DNA of 64,000 bases from Roseovarius confluentis (GCF_002917925.1 NZ_PPFE01000001.1:744001-808000); one strand, 5' to 3'. Counted from the stretch's first letter, positions 25,620-35,973 are shown. Notes: generated by a model from the letters alone, not told the origin. Program-made: numbers and translations.

Positions 25620-25732
25620 TGGATCTGCACCGTCTTCCGCTGATCGCGGCGGCGGTGCTGGCCACCGCCCCTGCCCTGGCCGACGCGCTGGACGACGCGG
25701 CGCGGGACAGTCTGCGGGTGTTGACGCAGTGA
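25619..25732 (+). CDS. Small signal-peptide-like peptide (37 aa), in the glyoxalase/DUF1194 operon
   Basis: The ATG overlaps the gloA stop (TGATG) and its TGA overlaps the GTG of the next gene (GTGA). Residues about 6-22 are hydrophobic with an Ala-rich end (IAAAVLATAPALADA), like a secretion signal, followed by only about 14 residues. It could be a short exported peptide, or a relay that couples translation of the DUF1194 gene. Its position between two overlaps on both sides makes translation plausible; function is unknown. Confidence 0.5.
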   Translation: MDLHRLPLIAAAVLATAPALADALDDAARDSLRVLTQ

Positions 25733-26433
25733 GCGCGTGGCGCGCCCTGGCCGTGGTGCTGCTGGCACTGATCCCGATGCGGGCCGGGGCCGAGGGCTGC
25801 CGGCTGGCGCTGGTGCTGGCGGTGGACGTGTCCTCGTCGGTGGATGCCGCCGAGTACGACCTGCAACGTGTTGGGCTGGCCGCCGCATTGGATGCCGAGG
25901 AAGTGCGGCACGCGATCCTGCGGGGCGCACCGGGGCATGTGGCGCTGGCGGTCTACGAGTGGTCGGGGTTTTACCAGCACAAGCTGCAACTGGACTGGTC
26001 GGTGCTGGACAGCCCCGCGGCGATCGACGCGGCGGTCGAGACCTTGCTGAAGATGCGCCGCAGCCATGACGAGTTTCCCACCTCGATGGGGCCGGCGCTG
26101 GGGTATGGCGCGCAATTGCTGCAGCAGGCGCCGGCTTGCGAGCGGCGGGTGATCGACGTGTCGGGCGACGGGGTGAACAACTATCGCTATGGCCCGCGCG
26201 AGGCCTACCGGCATTTCCCGATGCAAGATGTCACGGTAAACGGGCTGGTGGTGCTGGGCGAGGACCCCAGCGTGCTGACATGGTACGGGGCCGAGGTGTT
26301 GCACGGGCCGGGGGCGTTCTTGGTCGTGGCCAACGGGTTCGACGAGTTCACCGAGGCGATGACCCGGAAGCTTTACCGTGAAATCAACGACATCATCCTG
26401 GGCAGCGTGACGCGGCCCGGACCGCACGGATGA
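25729..26433 (+). CDS. Exported DUF1194 / von Willebrand A-like protein 1
   Basis: A GTG start at 25729 (4-nt overlap with the preceding 37-aa frame) gives a 234-residue protein with a signal peptide (ALAVVLLALIPMRAGAEG). The mature part is DUF1194, a vWA-like fold with a MIDAS-type DVSSSVD motif (LVLAVDVSSSVDAAEYDLQ) and later VIDVSGDGVNNY. Such proteins are envelope-located and probably bind a divalent metal and a protein partner; their role is unknown. The reading could extend upstream inside gloA, but no start is supported there. A second, related gene follows with a 4-nt ATGA overlap. Confidence 0.78.
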   Translation: MSAWRALAVVLLALIPMRAGAEGCRLALVLAVDVSSSVDAAEYDLQRVGLAAALDAEEVRHAILRGAPGHVALAVYEWSGFYQHKLQLDWSVLDSPAAIDAAVETLLKMRRSHDEFPTSMGPALGYGAQLLQQAPACERRVIDVSGDGVNNYRYGPREAYRHFPMQDVTVNGLVVLGEDPSVLTWYGAEVLHGPGAFLVVANGFDEFTEAMTRKLYREINDIILGSVTRPGPHG

Positions 26434-27176
26434 GGTTGCGGGCGCTGGTGCTGGCCTGTGCCACGGCGTCGCCGGGACTGGGCCAGGCCGACTGCCGGCA
26501 GGCACTGGCGCTGGGAATGGATGTGTCGGGATCGGTCGATGCGGGAGAATACCGGCTTCAGACCGACGGGCTGGCCGCAGCGCTGCTGGCGCCGGACGTG
26601 CAGGCGGCGTTCCTGGCCGTCCCCGAGGCGCCGGTGCGCCTGATGATCTATGAATGGAGCGGGGTGCAGGACCAGCGCGTGCTGCTGGACTGGACCGAGA
26701 TCGACAGCGCGGCGCGTCTGGCCGAGGCCGCTTCCCGCCTGCGGGCGACGCGCAAGGCCAATGGCGACGATCCCACGACAGCGATCAGCGCAGCGATCCT
26801 TTTCGGCGTGGCGTCCCTGAACCGTCAGGATCCTTGCCTGCGCCGAACGCTGGATATCTCGGGCGACGGGCCCTCCAATATAGGGCTGCATCCGCGCGAC
26901 CTGAACGACACCGACCTTGGCGATATCACGGTCAACGGTTTGGTAATCGGGCCGCAATCACGCTCGAACACGTCGAAGAACCTGCATAACGTCAAATCGC
27001 TGGAAGGTTATTACCGGGCCTTCATCCTGCACGGTCCCGGCGCCTTTGCCGAGGTGGCGGAGGATCATGCCGATTTCGCCGCCGCCATGCGCCGCAAGCT
27101 GATCCGCGAGCTGCAACTGCCGAACCTGTCCCGGCTCGTGCCGTCACAGCCCGCGCGCCTGCGCCTGCCTCAGTAG
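26430..27176 (+). CDS. Exported DUF1194 / von Willebrand A-like protein 2
   Basis: This 248-residue protein shares the organisation of its neighbour: a signal region ending near residue 20 (ALVLACATASPGLGQADC), the MIDAS-like GMDVSGSVDAGEYRLQ, LDISGDGPSNIGLHPRDLND, and LHGPGAFAEVAEDHADFAAAMRRKLIREL. Sequence similarity to the first copy is clear, with both sharing 'SVDAxEY.LQ.xGLAAAL', so they arose by tandem duplication. Its ATG overlaps the previous TGA by four bases. Its stop overlaps the convergent MarR gene by 7 nt. Confidence 0.82.
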   Translation: MRLRALVLACATASPGLGQADCRQALALGMDVSGSVDAGEYRLQTDGLAAALLAPDVQAAFLAVPEAPVRLMIYEWSGVQDQRVLLDWTEIDSAARLAEAASRLRATRKANGDDPTTAISAAILFGVASLNRQDPCLRRTLDISGDGPSNIGLHPRDLNDTDLGDITVNGLVIGPQSRSNTSKNLHNVKSLEGYYRAFILHGPGAFAEVAEDHADFAAAMRRKLIRELQLPNLSRLVPSQPARLRLPQ

Positions 27177-27670
27177 ATATAGCGGATCTGGTCGGTCCAA
27201 TAGCGTTCGACCCGGCGCAGAGCGCCGGTGATCTGGTCGACGCCGTCAAGGGTGATGACACCGCGCGATTGCAGCCCTTCGGCGTGACGCTCGAAGAGGC
27301 CGGCGACCACGTCCCGGATGCCCCGGCCCTTTTGCGTCAGCCGGACGCGCACCGAGCGGCGGTCGATCTCGCACCGCTGGTGGTGCATGTAGCCCATCTC
27401 GACCAGTTTCTTGAGATTGTAGCTGACATTGCTGCCCTGGTAATAACCGCGGGTCTTGAGCTCGCCCGCCGTCACCTCGTTGTCGCCGACGTTAAAGAGC
27501 AGAAGCGCCTGAACCGCGTTGATCTCCAACACGCCGATCCGCTCGAACTCGTCCTTGATGACATCCAGAAGCAGCCGGTGCAGCCGCTCCACCAAAGACA
27601 GCGCATCGAGATACCCTGTCATGAATCCGTCCGACCGCACCGCGGCCGGCACCTGTTGTTGAAAACTCAT
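27170..27670 (-). CDS. MarR-family winged-helix regulator (LdtR-like)
   Basis: Start 27670 is preceded by GGAGACGAGG; a start 12 nt earlier is possible. The 166-residue protein is an all-helical winged-helix regulator with SFMTGYLDALSLVERLHRLLLDVIKDEF, the HTH block NEVTAGELKTRGYYQGSNVSYNLKKLVEMGY and wing QRCEIDRRSVRVRLTQKG. It resembles the alphaproteobacterial LdtR group, which controls L,D-transpeptidase expression in Liberibacter; the L,D-transpeptidase at 2.1 kb is a candidate target, but that link is inference. Overlaps the DUF1194 gene by 7 nt at its 3' end. Confidence 0.85.
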   Translation of the reverse strand: MSFQQQVPAAVRSDGFMTGYLDALSLVERLHRLLLDVIKDEFERIGVLEINAVQALLLFNVGDNEVTAGELKTRGYYQGSNVSYNLKKLVEMGYMHHQRCEIDRRSVRVRLTQKGRGIRDVVAGLFERHAEGLQSRGVITLDGVDQITGALRRVERYWTDQIRYIY

Positions 27671-27778
27671 CCTCGTCTCCATGCGAAACTGCTCGGAGAC
27701 TGATGTGACAAAGAAAGCCGAATAATCGGTTAAATGCCGCAAATACAGTGTAAAATGCGAAGCATTTCGCGGCTTGCG

Positions 27779-28036
27779 TCAGCCGGCGGAGACGGCGCGG
27801 ACCTGCCCGATCAGCGGGGCCAGGTGTTCGGGCGGATCGGTCTGGCCCGTGACCCACTGGTAAAGGTCCTGGTCGTTTTCCTCCAGTAGCACCTCGTAGA
27901 GGTCCAGTTCGGCGGGCGTCAGGGCGGCCAGACGCGCCTCGGAGAAGCGCATCAGAAGGATGTCCATCTCCTTGATGCCGCGCCGCATCGACCGCATGCG
28001 CAGCCGCTTGAGCCGTGTTTCCGCAGATTCGGTCAA
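27779..28036 (-). CDS. sdhE: Succinate dehydrogenase assembly factor SdhE (SDHAF2 family)
   Basis: The 85-residue protein has the family signature LKRLRMRSMRRGIKEMDILLMRF with the RGxxE motif, followed by LTPAELDLYEVLLEENDQDLYQWVTG. It promotes covalent FAD attachment to SdhA. The most upstream in-frame start is a TTG at 28036; there is no better ATG before the conserved block, although an ATG at about residue 14 would be too short. It follows the XRE-type regulator by 8 nt on the same strand. Confidence 0.93.
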   Translation of the reverse strand: MTESAETRLKRLRMRSMRRGIKEMDILLMRFSEARLAALTPAELDLYEVLLEENDQDLYQWVTGQTDPPEHLAPLIGQVRAVSAG

Positions 28037-28044
28037 GGCGCGGA

Positions 28045-28440
28045 TCAGGCCCGGTCCTGCAGCACCTTGCGCAGGGTCTTTTCCAGCCTGCCAAGGCGTT
28101 CGGCGCTGCCGACGATCTGCGTACGCAGGGCGCGGATCTCGGTCATCATGGCGGTCACGTCGGCGTTGTCCTCGGCGTCGGCGGGGGCCTCGGGGCCGTC
28201 GCCTTCGGCCATCAGCAGCCAGCGCAGGCTTACGTTCAGCAGGCCCGACACGGTGGAAAGCTTGTTCGCCCGCGGCTCGGTCACGTCGTCTTCCCAGCCC
28301 TGGAGGGTCTTGAGCTTGACGCCCAGCCGCTGCGCCATTTCCTTTTGCGTCATGCCCGCCGCCTCGCGTGCCCCCGCAAGCCGGTCACCGAACGTGGTGG
28401 CATCGGGATCGAACCAGTCGTTTTGCGTCTCGGCGGTCAT
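28045..28440 (-). CDS. XRE-type helix-turn-helix regulator
   Basis: Start at 28440 (GGAAAGGAAGACC before the ATG) gives 131 residues. The HTH_3 domain spans about residues 15-75 with GDRLAGAREAAGMTQKEMAQRLGVKLKTLQGWEDD; the C-terminus is a coiled coil (MTEIRALRTQIVGSAERLGRLEKTLRKVL). A longer frame to 28497 runs through the region upstream of the divergent aspC gene and is not preferred. It sits directly before sdhE and divergent from aspC. Target unknown. Confidence 0.88.
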   Translation of the reverse strand: MTAETQNDWFDPDATTFGDRLAGAREAAGMTQKEMAQRLGVKLKTLQGWEDDVTEPRANKLSTVSGLLNVSLRWLLMAEGDGPEAPADAEDNADVTAMMTEIRALRTQIVGSAERLGRLEKTLRKVLQDRA

Positions 28441-28485
28441 GGTCTTCCTTTCCGGGGTTTGGCTCATCGAAAGCATCTTGCCTAG

Positions 28486-29742
<1,257 letters not shown>

Positions 29743-29791
29743 TGCGTCAGGCGATTAACCGAAACCATCGCGAGACGCATGGGAGACCCGC

Positions 29792-30208
29792 TTGAGCGGC
29801 GAGTTGCCAGACTATTATTTCCGCGTCCGTGAGAACGGGGCCTTCGTGTTTCGCGTGGACACCGAGAACCGCCAGCGGCGGATCGAGATGGACCAGATCG
29901 CGGTCATCAACATCAAGAACGGCCAGGTCAAACCCCATGGTGACAGGGAGCTCAGCGACGAGGACGCGCGGGTCATCAAGGAGTGGATGGACGAGCGCAC
30001 CGAGCTGCTCGCCAAGCGGGACATCGACGATATTCACCGTGCGGTGGATTACCTGAACCTGACGACCCACTGGGCACAGTCGCGGGCCACGGACGACCAA
30101 CTGGAGGACGTGACCGACGCCCTGCTGCTGGCGATGCACGACTTGCGGACGGTGCTGGTGCGCAAGAAGGCGGACCGGATACTGTCCGGGGACAAGGACG
30201 ACGGCTGA
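29792..30208 (+). CDS. Hypothetical protein (138 aa)
   Basis: A TTG start with GGGAG five bases upstream gives a soluble 138-residue protein. It starts LPDYYFRVRENGAFVFRVDTENRQRRIEMDQIAVINIKNGQVKPHG, then a charged helical part (ARVIKEWMDERTELLAKRDIDDIHRAVDYLNLTTHWAQ). The beta-rich head and helical tail look like a conserved single-domain protein of the group, but I cannot assign a family. A cluster of AT-rich palindromes begins 27 nt past its stop. Confidence 0.7.
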   Translation: MSGELPDYYFRVRENGAFVFRVDTENRQRRIEMDQIAVINIKNGQVKPHGDRELSDEDARVIKEWMDERTELLAKRDIDDIHRAVDYLNLTTHWAQSRATDDQLEDVTDALLLAMHDLRTVLVRKKADRILSGDKDDG

Positions 30209-30235
30209 GCCACCAATTTCTGCGCAGAGATCGGG

Positions 30236-30326
30236 CCGGAAAATACGTTTTTTCCGGGTCAGGATTTACGCAAATCCTGGTCCATTTTCTTGCAAGAAAA
30301 TGCTGCGGAAATTTGCAAATTTCCGC
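30236..30326. repeat. Array of four hairpins/palindromes between convergent genes
   Basis: Four units follow one another: CCGGAAAA/TTTTCCGG (30236-30257), AGGATTT/AAATCCT (30261-30278), the perfect 20-nt palindrome with arm CATTTTCTTG (30283-30302) and the perfect 22-nt palindrome with arm GCGGAAATTTG (30305-30326). The third unit and its left flank CTGGTCC closely match a unit at 37.0 kb. The array lies wholly between a + and a - gene, 27 and 8 nt from their stops, and no T run follows. Confidence 0.9.
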
Positions 30327-30334
30327 CCGCGCCA

Positions 30335-31804
30335 TCAACTCTGCGCCAGACGCTCTCGCAGCGCGGTCTTGACCACCTTGCCGTAGTTGTTCTTGGGCAA
30401 CTCATCGACAGCGACATAGGCCTTGGGGCGTTTGAACCGGGCAATCCGGTCCAGGCAATGAGCGTCGAGCGCGGGCTCGTCCAGTGTGCCGTCCTTCGGG
30501 ACCACAAAGGCCACCACCTCCTCGCCCCATTCGGCGCTCTTGCGCCCAACCACGGCCACCTCGGACACGGATTCGTGGGTCAGCAGCGCTTCCTCGACCT
30601 CGCGGGGATAGACGTTCTGGCCGCCCGAGATGATCACGTCCTTCGAGCGATCCTGAAGGGTGAGAAATCCCGCCTGATCGAGATGCCCCGTGTCGCCGGT
30701 CAAAAGCCATCCGTCGCGAATGGTCTCGGCTGTGGCGGTCTCGTTGCGCCAGTAGCCGGGCATCACGAGGTCGCCGCGCACCATGATCTCGCCGACCTCG
30801 CCAGGCTGAAGGGCTTGCCCCGCGGCGTCGCCCACGCGCAGTTCGATCCCGGCCTGGGCGCGGCCGACAGTGGCGAGGGCGCGCCGGGCCGAGACGTCCT
30901 CGCGGCTCAGCGACGTGATCGCCATCGGCGCCTCGCCCTGCCCGTAGATCTGGATGAAAACCGGGCCGAACACATCCAGCGCCGCCTCGATATCGGAGAC
31001 GTACATCGGCCCGCCGCCGTAGACGACACTGCGCAGGCCGGTCCCGTCGCGGTCGTGATCTTTTGCGTAATCGGTCAGCCGGCGCACCATCGTGGGCGCG
31101 GCGAACATGTGCATCCGTTCGTAATGCGACGCAAGGTCGAGGATTTCACGCGGGTCGACGCCGCCGCTTTCGGGCATCACATGGCGGGCGCCCATCAGTA
31201 CATGCACGAGGCTGTAGAGCCCGGCGCCATGGCTCATCGGTGCGGCGTAAAGCGTGGCGTCTTCGGAACTGACCGCGTCGACCGAGGCGAGGTAGGCAAG
31301 GCTCATCGTCTGAAGCATCCGGTGGGTGATCTGCACACCCTTGGGCCGCCCCGTGGTGCCGGAGGTGTAGAAGAGCCATGCAAGGTCCGACGGCGCGCGT
31401 GGCACGAGGGGCAGCGGATCGCCCGCGACCTCGTCCGGGGAGGCGACCGGACAGGCGGTCGCCGCCAGCGCCTCGACCTGCGCCCCGGTTGCGATGCAGA
31501 GCGACGCCTCGGCATTGTCGAGGATCCAAGTTACTTCCTGTCCGTGCAGCCGGGCGTTGACCGGCACGGCCACGGCCCCGGCGATCCAGATGCCGAAAAG
31601 CGCCACGAGATAATCGGGGTGGTTCGCCATGAAGAGCGCCACGCGGTCGCCGGGGCCGGTGCCGCGCGCGACGAGACCGCCGGCGAAGGCGGCGGCGCGG
31701 GCGTGAAACCCGGCGTAGTCGGCGATGCTTCGCGTGCCGTGAAACAGCGCCGGCTTGGTCCCGCCTGCCTGTGCCTGACGCTGGAGCCAATGGGCGATGT
31801 TCAT
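30335..31804 (-). CDS. AMP-dependent acyl-CoA synthetase/ligase
   Basis: The 489-residue protein has adenylate-forming motifs: FYTSGTTGRPKGVQITH (A3, phosphate binding), IYGQGEAPMAIT, WLLTGDTGHLDQAGFL (A7), and KNNYGKVVKTAL (A10 lysine, near the C-terminus). The substrate is not deducible: it resembles long/medium-chain or aryl-CoA ligases of roseobacters. The second ATG (31804) has GAGG six bases upstream, while the first (31810) has none. It is convergent with the 138-aa gene across a palindrome array. Confidence 0.9.
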   Translation of the reverse strand: MNIAHWLQRQAQAGGTKPALFHGTRSIADYAGFHARAAAFAGGLVARGTGPGDRVALFMANHPDYLVALFGIWIAGAVAVPVNARLHGQEVTWILDNAEASLCIATGAQVEALAATACPVASPDEVAGDPLPLVPRAPSDLAWLFYTSGTTGRPKGVQITHRMLQTMSLAYLASVDAVSSEDATLYAAPMSHGAGLYSLVHVLMGARHVMPESGGVDPREILDLASHYERMHMFAAPTMVRRLTDYAKDHDRDGTGLRSVVYGGGPMYVSDIEAALDVFGPVFIQIYGQGEAPMAITSLSREDVSARRALATVGRAQAGIELRVGDAAGQALQPGEVGEIMVRGDLVMPGYWRNETATAETIRDGWLLTGDTGHLDQAGFLTLQDRSKDVIISGGQNVYPREVEEALLTHESVSEVAVVGRKSAEWGEEVVAFVVPKDGTLDEPALDAHCLDRIARFKRPKAYVAVDELPKNNYGKVVKTALRERLAQS

Positions 31805-32085
31805 GCGCATCCTCGCGGCCTAGGGGTTGCGGCCAGTGTTTCCCCGACCGCGGGCCAGTTCAATCGCAAACTCTGTCACCGCGCGTCAGCGGGGACTTTC
31901 GAAGGCAAAAAGCCACCCGCTTGGGACGCGTTTGATTTTCCGCTCGCAATCCTGTGTCGAATGCCTCAGATTTCCTTGCAAATAGGCGCTTTCAAGTAGG
32001 CCCATCCTGGCCTATAAGCGCGCAAAACAAGACAGGCGCGGCCGGACGGGACAGTGGGCCGCGACCCTAGCTTCGAGGATACGGG

Positions 32086-32601
32086 ATGCCGGACAAGACT
32101 TCCAAGACGAACCACGACGCGGATGTGGCGTTTATCAAGGCGCTTGCCGAAGTGCTGAACGCGAATAACCTGACCGAGTTGGAGGTCAAGCGCGAGTACG
32201 GCGACGACGACACGCTCAATGTCCGGGTCAGCCGCAAGCAGAAGGTCGTGCAGCAGATGTCGGCCCCCGCCCCGGCGGCACCCTCTGCGCCGCACGCGCC
32301 CGTCGCGGCACCGGCCGCCTCAGGATCCGAACCTGCCGCCCCCGCGAACGAAGATCCGGCCAGCCATCCCGGCGCGGTCACCTCGCCCATGGTCGGGACG
32401 ATCTACATGCAGGCCGAACCCGGCGCGCCCGCCTTCGTGGCGACCGGCCAGCAGGTGGCGGAGGGTGACACGCTGCTGATCGTCGAGGCGATGAAGACCA
32501 TGAACCACATCCCCGCCCCCCGTGCCGGAACCGTGAAGCGCATCCTGGTCGAGGACGGCGCCGCGGTGGAATACGGCGCGCCGCTGATGATCATCGAATA
32601 A
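32086..32601 (+). CDS. accB: Acetyl-CoA carboxylase biotin carboxyl carrier protein
   Basis: The 171-residue protein has a helical N-terminus ([24 protein letters not shown]), a Pro/Ala-rich linker (about 60-95) and the biotinyl domain with EAMKTMNH, biotin on Lys137. It shuttles carboxyl groups in acetyl-CoA carboxylase, the first step of fatty-acid synthesis. The ATG follows GAGGATACGG. accC follows in the same direction 10 nt after its stop. Confidence 0.98.
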   Translation: MPDKTSKTNHDADVAFIKALAEVLNANNLTELEVKREYGDDDTLNVRVSRKQKVVQQMSAPAPAAPSAPHAPVAAPAASGSEPAAPANEDPASHPGAVTSPMVGTIYMQAEPGAPAFVATGQQVAEGDTLLIVEAMKTMNHIPAPRAGTVKRILVEDGAAVEYGAPLMIIE

Positions 32602-32611
32602 GGGCAGCGCG

Positions 32612-33964
32612 ATGTTCGACAAGATCCTTGTGGCCAACCGGGGCGAGATTGCCCTGAGGGTGATCCGCGCGGCCCGCGAGATGGGCATCCGCACCGTGGC
32701 GGTGCATTCCACCGCCGATGCCGACGCGATGCATGTGCGCATGGCCGACGAATCCGTCTGCATCGGGCCGCCGCCCGGGTCCGAGAGCTATCTGTCGATC
32801 CCGTCGATCATCGCCGCCTGCGAGGTGACGGGGGCGCAGGCCATTCACCCCGGCTATGGTTTTCTCAGCGAGAACGCCAATTTCGTGCAGATCGTCGAGG
32901 ACCACGACCTGACCTTCATCGGCCCCACCGCCGAGCATATCCGGGTGATGGGCGACAAGATCACCGCCAAGGACACCATGAAGGCGTTGGGCGTGCCCTG
33001 CGTGCCGGGGTCTGAGGGCGGGGTGGCCGATCTCGCCGCGGCCAAGGCGCTTGGTGACGAGATGGGCTATCCGGTGATCGTCAAGGCCACCGCGGGCGGC
33101 GGCGGGCGCGGCATGAAGGTGGCGCAGACCGCCGCCGACATGGAAAACGCCTTCATGACCGCGCGGTCCGAGGCCAAGGCGGCCTTTGGCAATGACGAGG
33201 TCTATATCGAGAAATACCTGACCACGCCGCGCCATATCGAGATCCAGGTCTTCGGCGATGGCAAAGGTGGCGCGGTCCACCTGGGCGAGCGCGACTGTTC
33301 GCTGCAGCGGCGGCACCAGAAGGTGTTCGAGGAGGCGCCCGGCCCCTGCATCACCGAGGAAGAGCGCGCCCGGATCGGCCAGATTTGTGCCGATGCGGTG
33401 GCCAAGATCGACTATGCCGGCGCGGGCACGATCGAGTTCCTGTACGAGAAGGGCGAGTTCTATTTCATCGAGATGAACACCCGGCTTCAGGTCGAACACC
33501 CTGTCACCGAGGCGATCTTCGGCGTCGACCTGGTGCAGGAACAGATCCGCGTGGCCGAAGGGCTGCCGATGTCCTTCACCCAAGAGGATCTGAAGATCAA
33601 CGGCCATGCCATCGAGGTGCGTATCAACGCCGAGAAACTGCCGACCTTCTCGCCCCGGCCGGGCAAGATCACGCAGTTTCACGCGCCGGGCGGCCTGGGC
33701 GTGCGGATGGATTCGGCGCTTTATGACGGTTACAAGATCCCGCCCTATTACGATTCCCTGATCGGCAAGCTGATCGTCCACGCGCAGGACCGTGCCACGG
33801 CGCTGGCGCGGTTGAACCGCGCATTGGGCGAGTTGATCGTGGACGGCGTCGACACCACCGTACCTCTGTTTCACGCTCTGCTGCAGGAGCCCGACATCCA
33901 CTCGGGCGACTACAACATTCACTGGCTGGAACATTGGCTGGAAACCAACCTGCAGGACGGCTGA
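32612..33964 (+). CDS. accC: Acetyl-CoA carboxylase, biotin carboxylase subunit
   Basis: The 450-residue protein has the ATP-grasp layout: [16 protein letters not shown] start ([19 protein letters not shown]), [26 protein letters not shown] (nucleotide-binding), [11 protein letters not shown] and a C-terminal domain with [22 protein letters not shown]. It carboxylates biotin on AccB using bicarbonate and ATP. The 10-nt spacing shows an accBC operon. Confidence 0.99.
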   Translation: MFDKILVANRGEIALRVIRAAREMGIRTVAVHSTADADAMHVRMADESVCIGPPPGSESYLSIPSIIAACEVTGAQAIHPGYGFLSENANFVQIVEDHDLTFIGPTAEHIRVMGDKITAKDTMKALGVPCVPGSEGGVADLAAAKALGDEMGYPVIVKATAGGGGRGMKVAQTAADMENAFMTARSEAKAAFGNDEVYIEKYLTTPRHIEIQVFGDGKGGAVHLGERDCSLQRRHQKVFEEAPGPCITEEERARIGQICADAVAKIDYAGAGTIEFLYEKGEFYFIEMNTRLQVEHPVTEAIFGVDLVQEQIRVAEGLPMSFTQEDLKINGHAIEVRINAEKLPTFSPRPGKITQFHAPGGLGVRMDSALYDGYKIPPYYDSLIGKLIVHAQDRATALARLNRALGELIVDGVDTTVPLFHALLQEPDIHSGDYNIHWLEHWLETNLQDG

Positions 33965-34181
33965 GCCCGGCCCCAATGTGCCGGTGCCCGGGTCTGTACA
34001 TCGCGTGATGTCGACCAGGCCGCAGGCTTTCCAACCCTCTGTGCTGCGTCCGCGTAGCCTTGCCGCAGGGCAACTCGATTTCGACGGGTTTGGCCCCGAG
34101 GGCGCCTTTGCCTCGCCCTTTTGCCAAGTCGCTGACCGGGCGGCACCTGCGCCACCCTGGTGCCAGACTTTCGCCGCACGC

Positions 34182-34886
34182 TCAGCTGTCCCTGGCGATC
34201 AGCGTAAAGCTCGCGCGTCCGATCGGCCCGGTGCGGTAGTAATCCGACAGACCGTCGCGCAAGCCAGGCGGCAGCTGCGTCCAGTCGGTCCAGTCCACCT
34301 CGTAGCCTGCCGCCTCGGCGGCCTGGGTGATCGCGCCGCGGCTGGGGATCATGTGCGGCGGACGGGACGGCCCGCCAGTGGCGCGCCGCGGCTCCAGCCG
34401 CAGGACCGGGTCATGTGAGCCCGCCACGACACCGTCGCCCAGCACCATCCGGGGCCGCAGCATGGCGACATCCGCGAACACACCGTGCAGGTCGCTTACA
34501 TCGCGCAGCACGTCCATCAGGACCACCAGTTCGAACCGCTTGGCCCTGTCGGCGGCGTGTTGCAGAAAATCGAGCGGGTCGGCATGGCGCATCTCGACCC
34601 GTTCGCGGGCACCGATCGCGGGCAAATCCTCGAACCGGGCGACAAGATCCGCTTGCGCCTCGACCCCGACAACCTGCAACGCGCCGGCCTGCGCGAGGTC
34701 GGCGCACCACTTGCCGTCGCCGGCACCGAGGTAGAGCACACTGCTGTCGGTGATGACGTGGCGAAAACAATCGAACAACATGCCGTAGCGCGCCTGACGC
34801 CGGTTGGCCCGCTGGCGCAGGGTGTCTTCCACCGCGCAATTTCCATCAGTCCCACCCACGGCGGGCGCATCGTTCAGGCCGTCCAT
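34182..34886 (-). CDS. SAM-dependent methyltransferase
   Basis: Start 34886 (AAAGGAG before ATGAC-ATG) gives a 234-residue protein. A class I methyltransferase domain covers about residues 35-150 with motif I VLYLGAGDGKW and the acidic end of strand 2 (VVGVEAQ), plus a later FELVVLMDVL motif. Its substrate is not evident. Upstream in-frame sequence to 35183 is a GC-rich shadow without ribosome site. It is convergent with accC (217-nt spacer with no gene) and divergent from aat with about 95 nt between the starts. Confidence 0.78.
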   Translation of the reverse strand: MDGLNDAPAVGGTDGNCAVEDTLRQRANRRQARYGMLFDCFRHVITDSSVLYLGAGDGKWCADLAQAGALQVVGVEAQADLVARFEDLPAIGARERVEMRHADPLDFLQHAADRAKRFELVVLMDVLRDVSDLHGVFADVAMLRPRMVLGDGVVAGSHDPVLRLEPRRATGGPSRPPHMIPSRGAITQAAEAAGYEVDWTDWTQLPPGLRDGLSDYYRTGPIGRASFTLIARDS

Positions 34887-34981
34887 GTCATCTCCTTTGC
34901 CATGCACCGTGCAAAGGCTTACCATGGGAGGTGTAACGAAGCGTAAACGCCGCCCCGCCCTGCCCCGCCATCCGGACGCCA

Positions 34982-35632
34982 ATGTCAGACCGTCAGCCGC
35001 CTCTTGATCCAGACCTCTTGTTGCAGGCCTATGCCGCGGGCATTTTCCCGATGGCCGAGTCCCGCCACGACCCCGACCTGTTCTGGGTCGACCCGCGGAT
35101 GCGCGGTGTGCTGCCGCTGTCGGGGTTCCACGTTTCACGCTCGTTGGCACGTCGGATGCGGCGCGGGGCCTATAATGCCACACTCAACGCGGATTTCGCC
35201 GGCACGGTGGACGGCTGCGCCGACCGCGCGGAGACGTGGATCAACGGGCAGATCCGGTCGCTTTACCTGGAACTGCACGCCAGGGGCCACGCCCATTCTC
35301 TGGAGATCTGGCAGGACGACCTTCTGATCGGCGGGGTTTACGGCGTGACGTTGGGTGCCGCGTTCTTCGGCGAAAGCATGTTCTCGCGCCGCACCGACGC
35401 GTCAAAGCTGGCGCTGGCGCACCTGACGGGGCATTTGCGGCGCTGTGGCTTTCTGCTCTTCGACACGCAGTTCCAGACCGAGCACCTGGCCAGCCTGGGC
35501 GCGCAGGAAATCCCACGCGCGGCTTACCGCAAGCAGCTGGCCCGCGCGCTGGAGGCGGAGGCGGATATCAACCACCCGCCTTTCGACCCGGCGCCTCATT
35601 GGGTCATGCAGCGCAACACCCAGATGTCATAG
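34982..35632 (+). CDS. aat: Leucyl/phenylalanyl-tRNA--protein transferase
   Basis: The 216-residue protein has the family pattern: LLLQAYAAGIFPMAES, DLFWVDPRMRGVLPL, and GGVYGVTLGAAFFGESMFSR, TDASKLALAHL, ending FDTQFQTEHLASLGAQEIPR. It adds Leu or Phe to N-terminal Arg/Lys in the N-degron pathway read by ClpS/ClpAP. Its 3' end overlaps the convergent DUF2155 gene by 37 nt, an unusually long tail overlap. Confidence 0.97.
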   Translation: MSDRQPPLDPDLLLQAYAAGIFPMAESRHDPDLFWVDPRMRGVLPLSGFHVSRSLARRMRRGAYNATLNADFAGTVDGCADRAETWINGQIRSLYLELHARGHAHSLEIWQDDLLIGGVYGVTLGAAFFGESMFSRRTDASKLALAHLTGHLRRCGFLLFDTQFQTEHLASLGAQEIPRAAYRKQLARALEAEADINHPPFDPAPHWVMQRNTQMS

Positions 35633-35973
35633 CGTTGATGTTCCACCGCGTTGAGCGCGGGCGACGAGGCCAGCATCCAGCCCGAAAAGATCGGCGGCGC
35701 GGATTCCTCGGGGTGGACGGTGAGAAAGGCATAGGCATCGCCCGCGGGATTGCCCGCGGGATAGCGGCATTCGCCCAGTTCGATGCGCATCCGACCGACA
35801 CTTGCAGCGCTGGCATTGGCGATCTCGAGGTCGCCGGATTCGGTGGTGATCTTGTCGACCCAGCGCAGCACGACGCCGGTGCCGACCTCGACCTCTTCCT
35901 GCGCCGCGGCGGGCGCGGCAAGGGCCAGCGCCATGAGGGCGGCGGCCGGGATGCTGCGGTGCCAGGGGGTCAT
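35596..35973 (-). CDS. Exported DUF2155 protein
   Basis: The 125-residue protein has a signal peptide (IPAAALMALALAAPAAA) and the DUF2155 body: VVLRWVDKITTESGDLEIANAS, ELGECRYPAGNPAGDAYAFLTV, and IFSGWMLASSPALNAVEHQRYDIWVLRCM. Its ATG overlaps the stop of the upstream mlaD reading frame by 4 nt (ATGA), the common arrangement in this group. Cytochrome/NADH-complex neighbours and the mlaD linkage suggest an envelope role. Its 3' end overlaps aat by 37 nt. Confidence 0.93.
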   Translation of the reverse strand: MTPWHRSIPAAALMALALAAPAAAQEEVEVGTGVVLRWVDKITTESGDLEIANASAASVGRMRIELGECRYPAGNPAGDAYAFLTVHPEESAPPIFSGWMLASSPALNAVEHQRYDIWVLRCMTQ

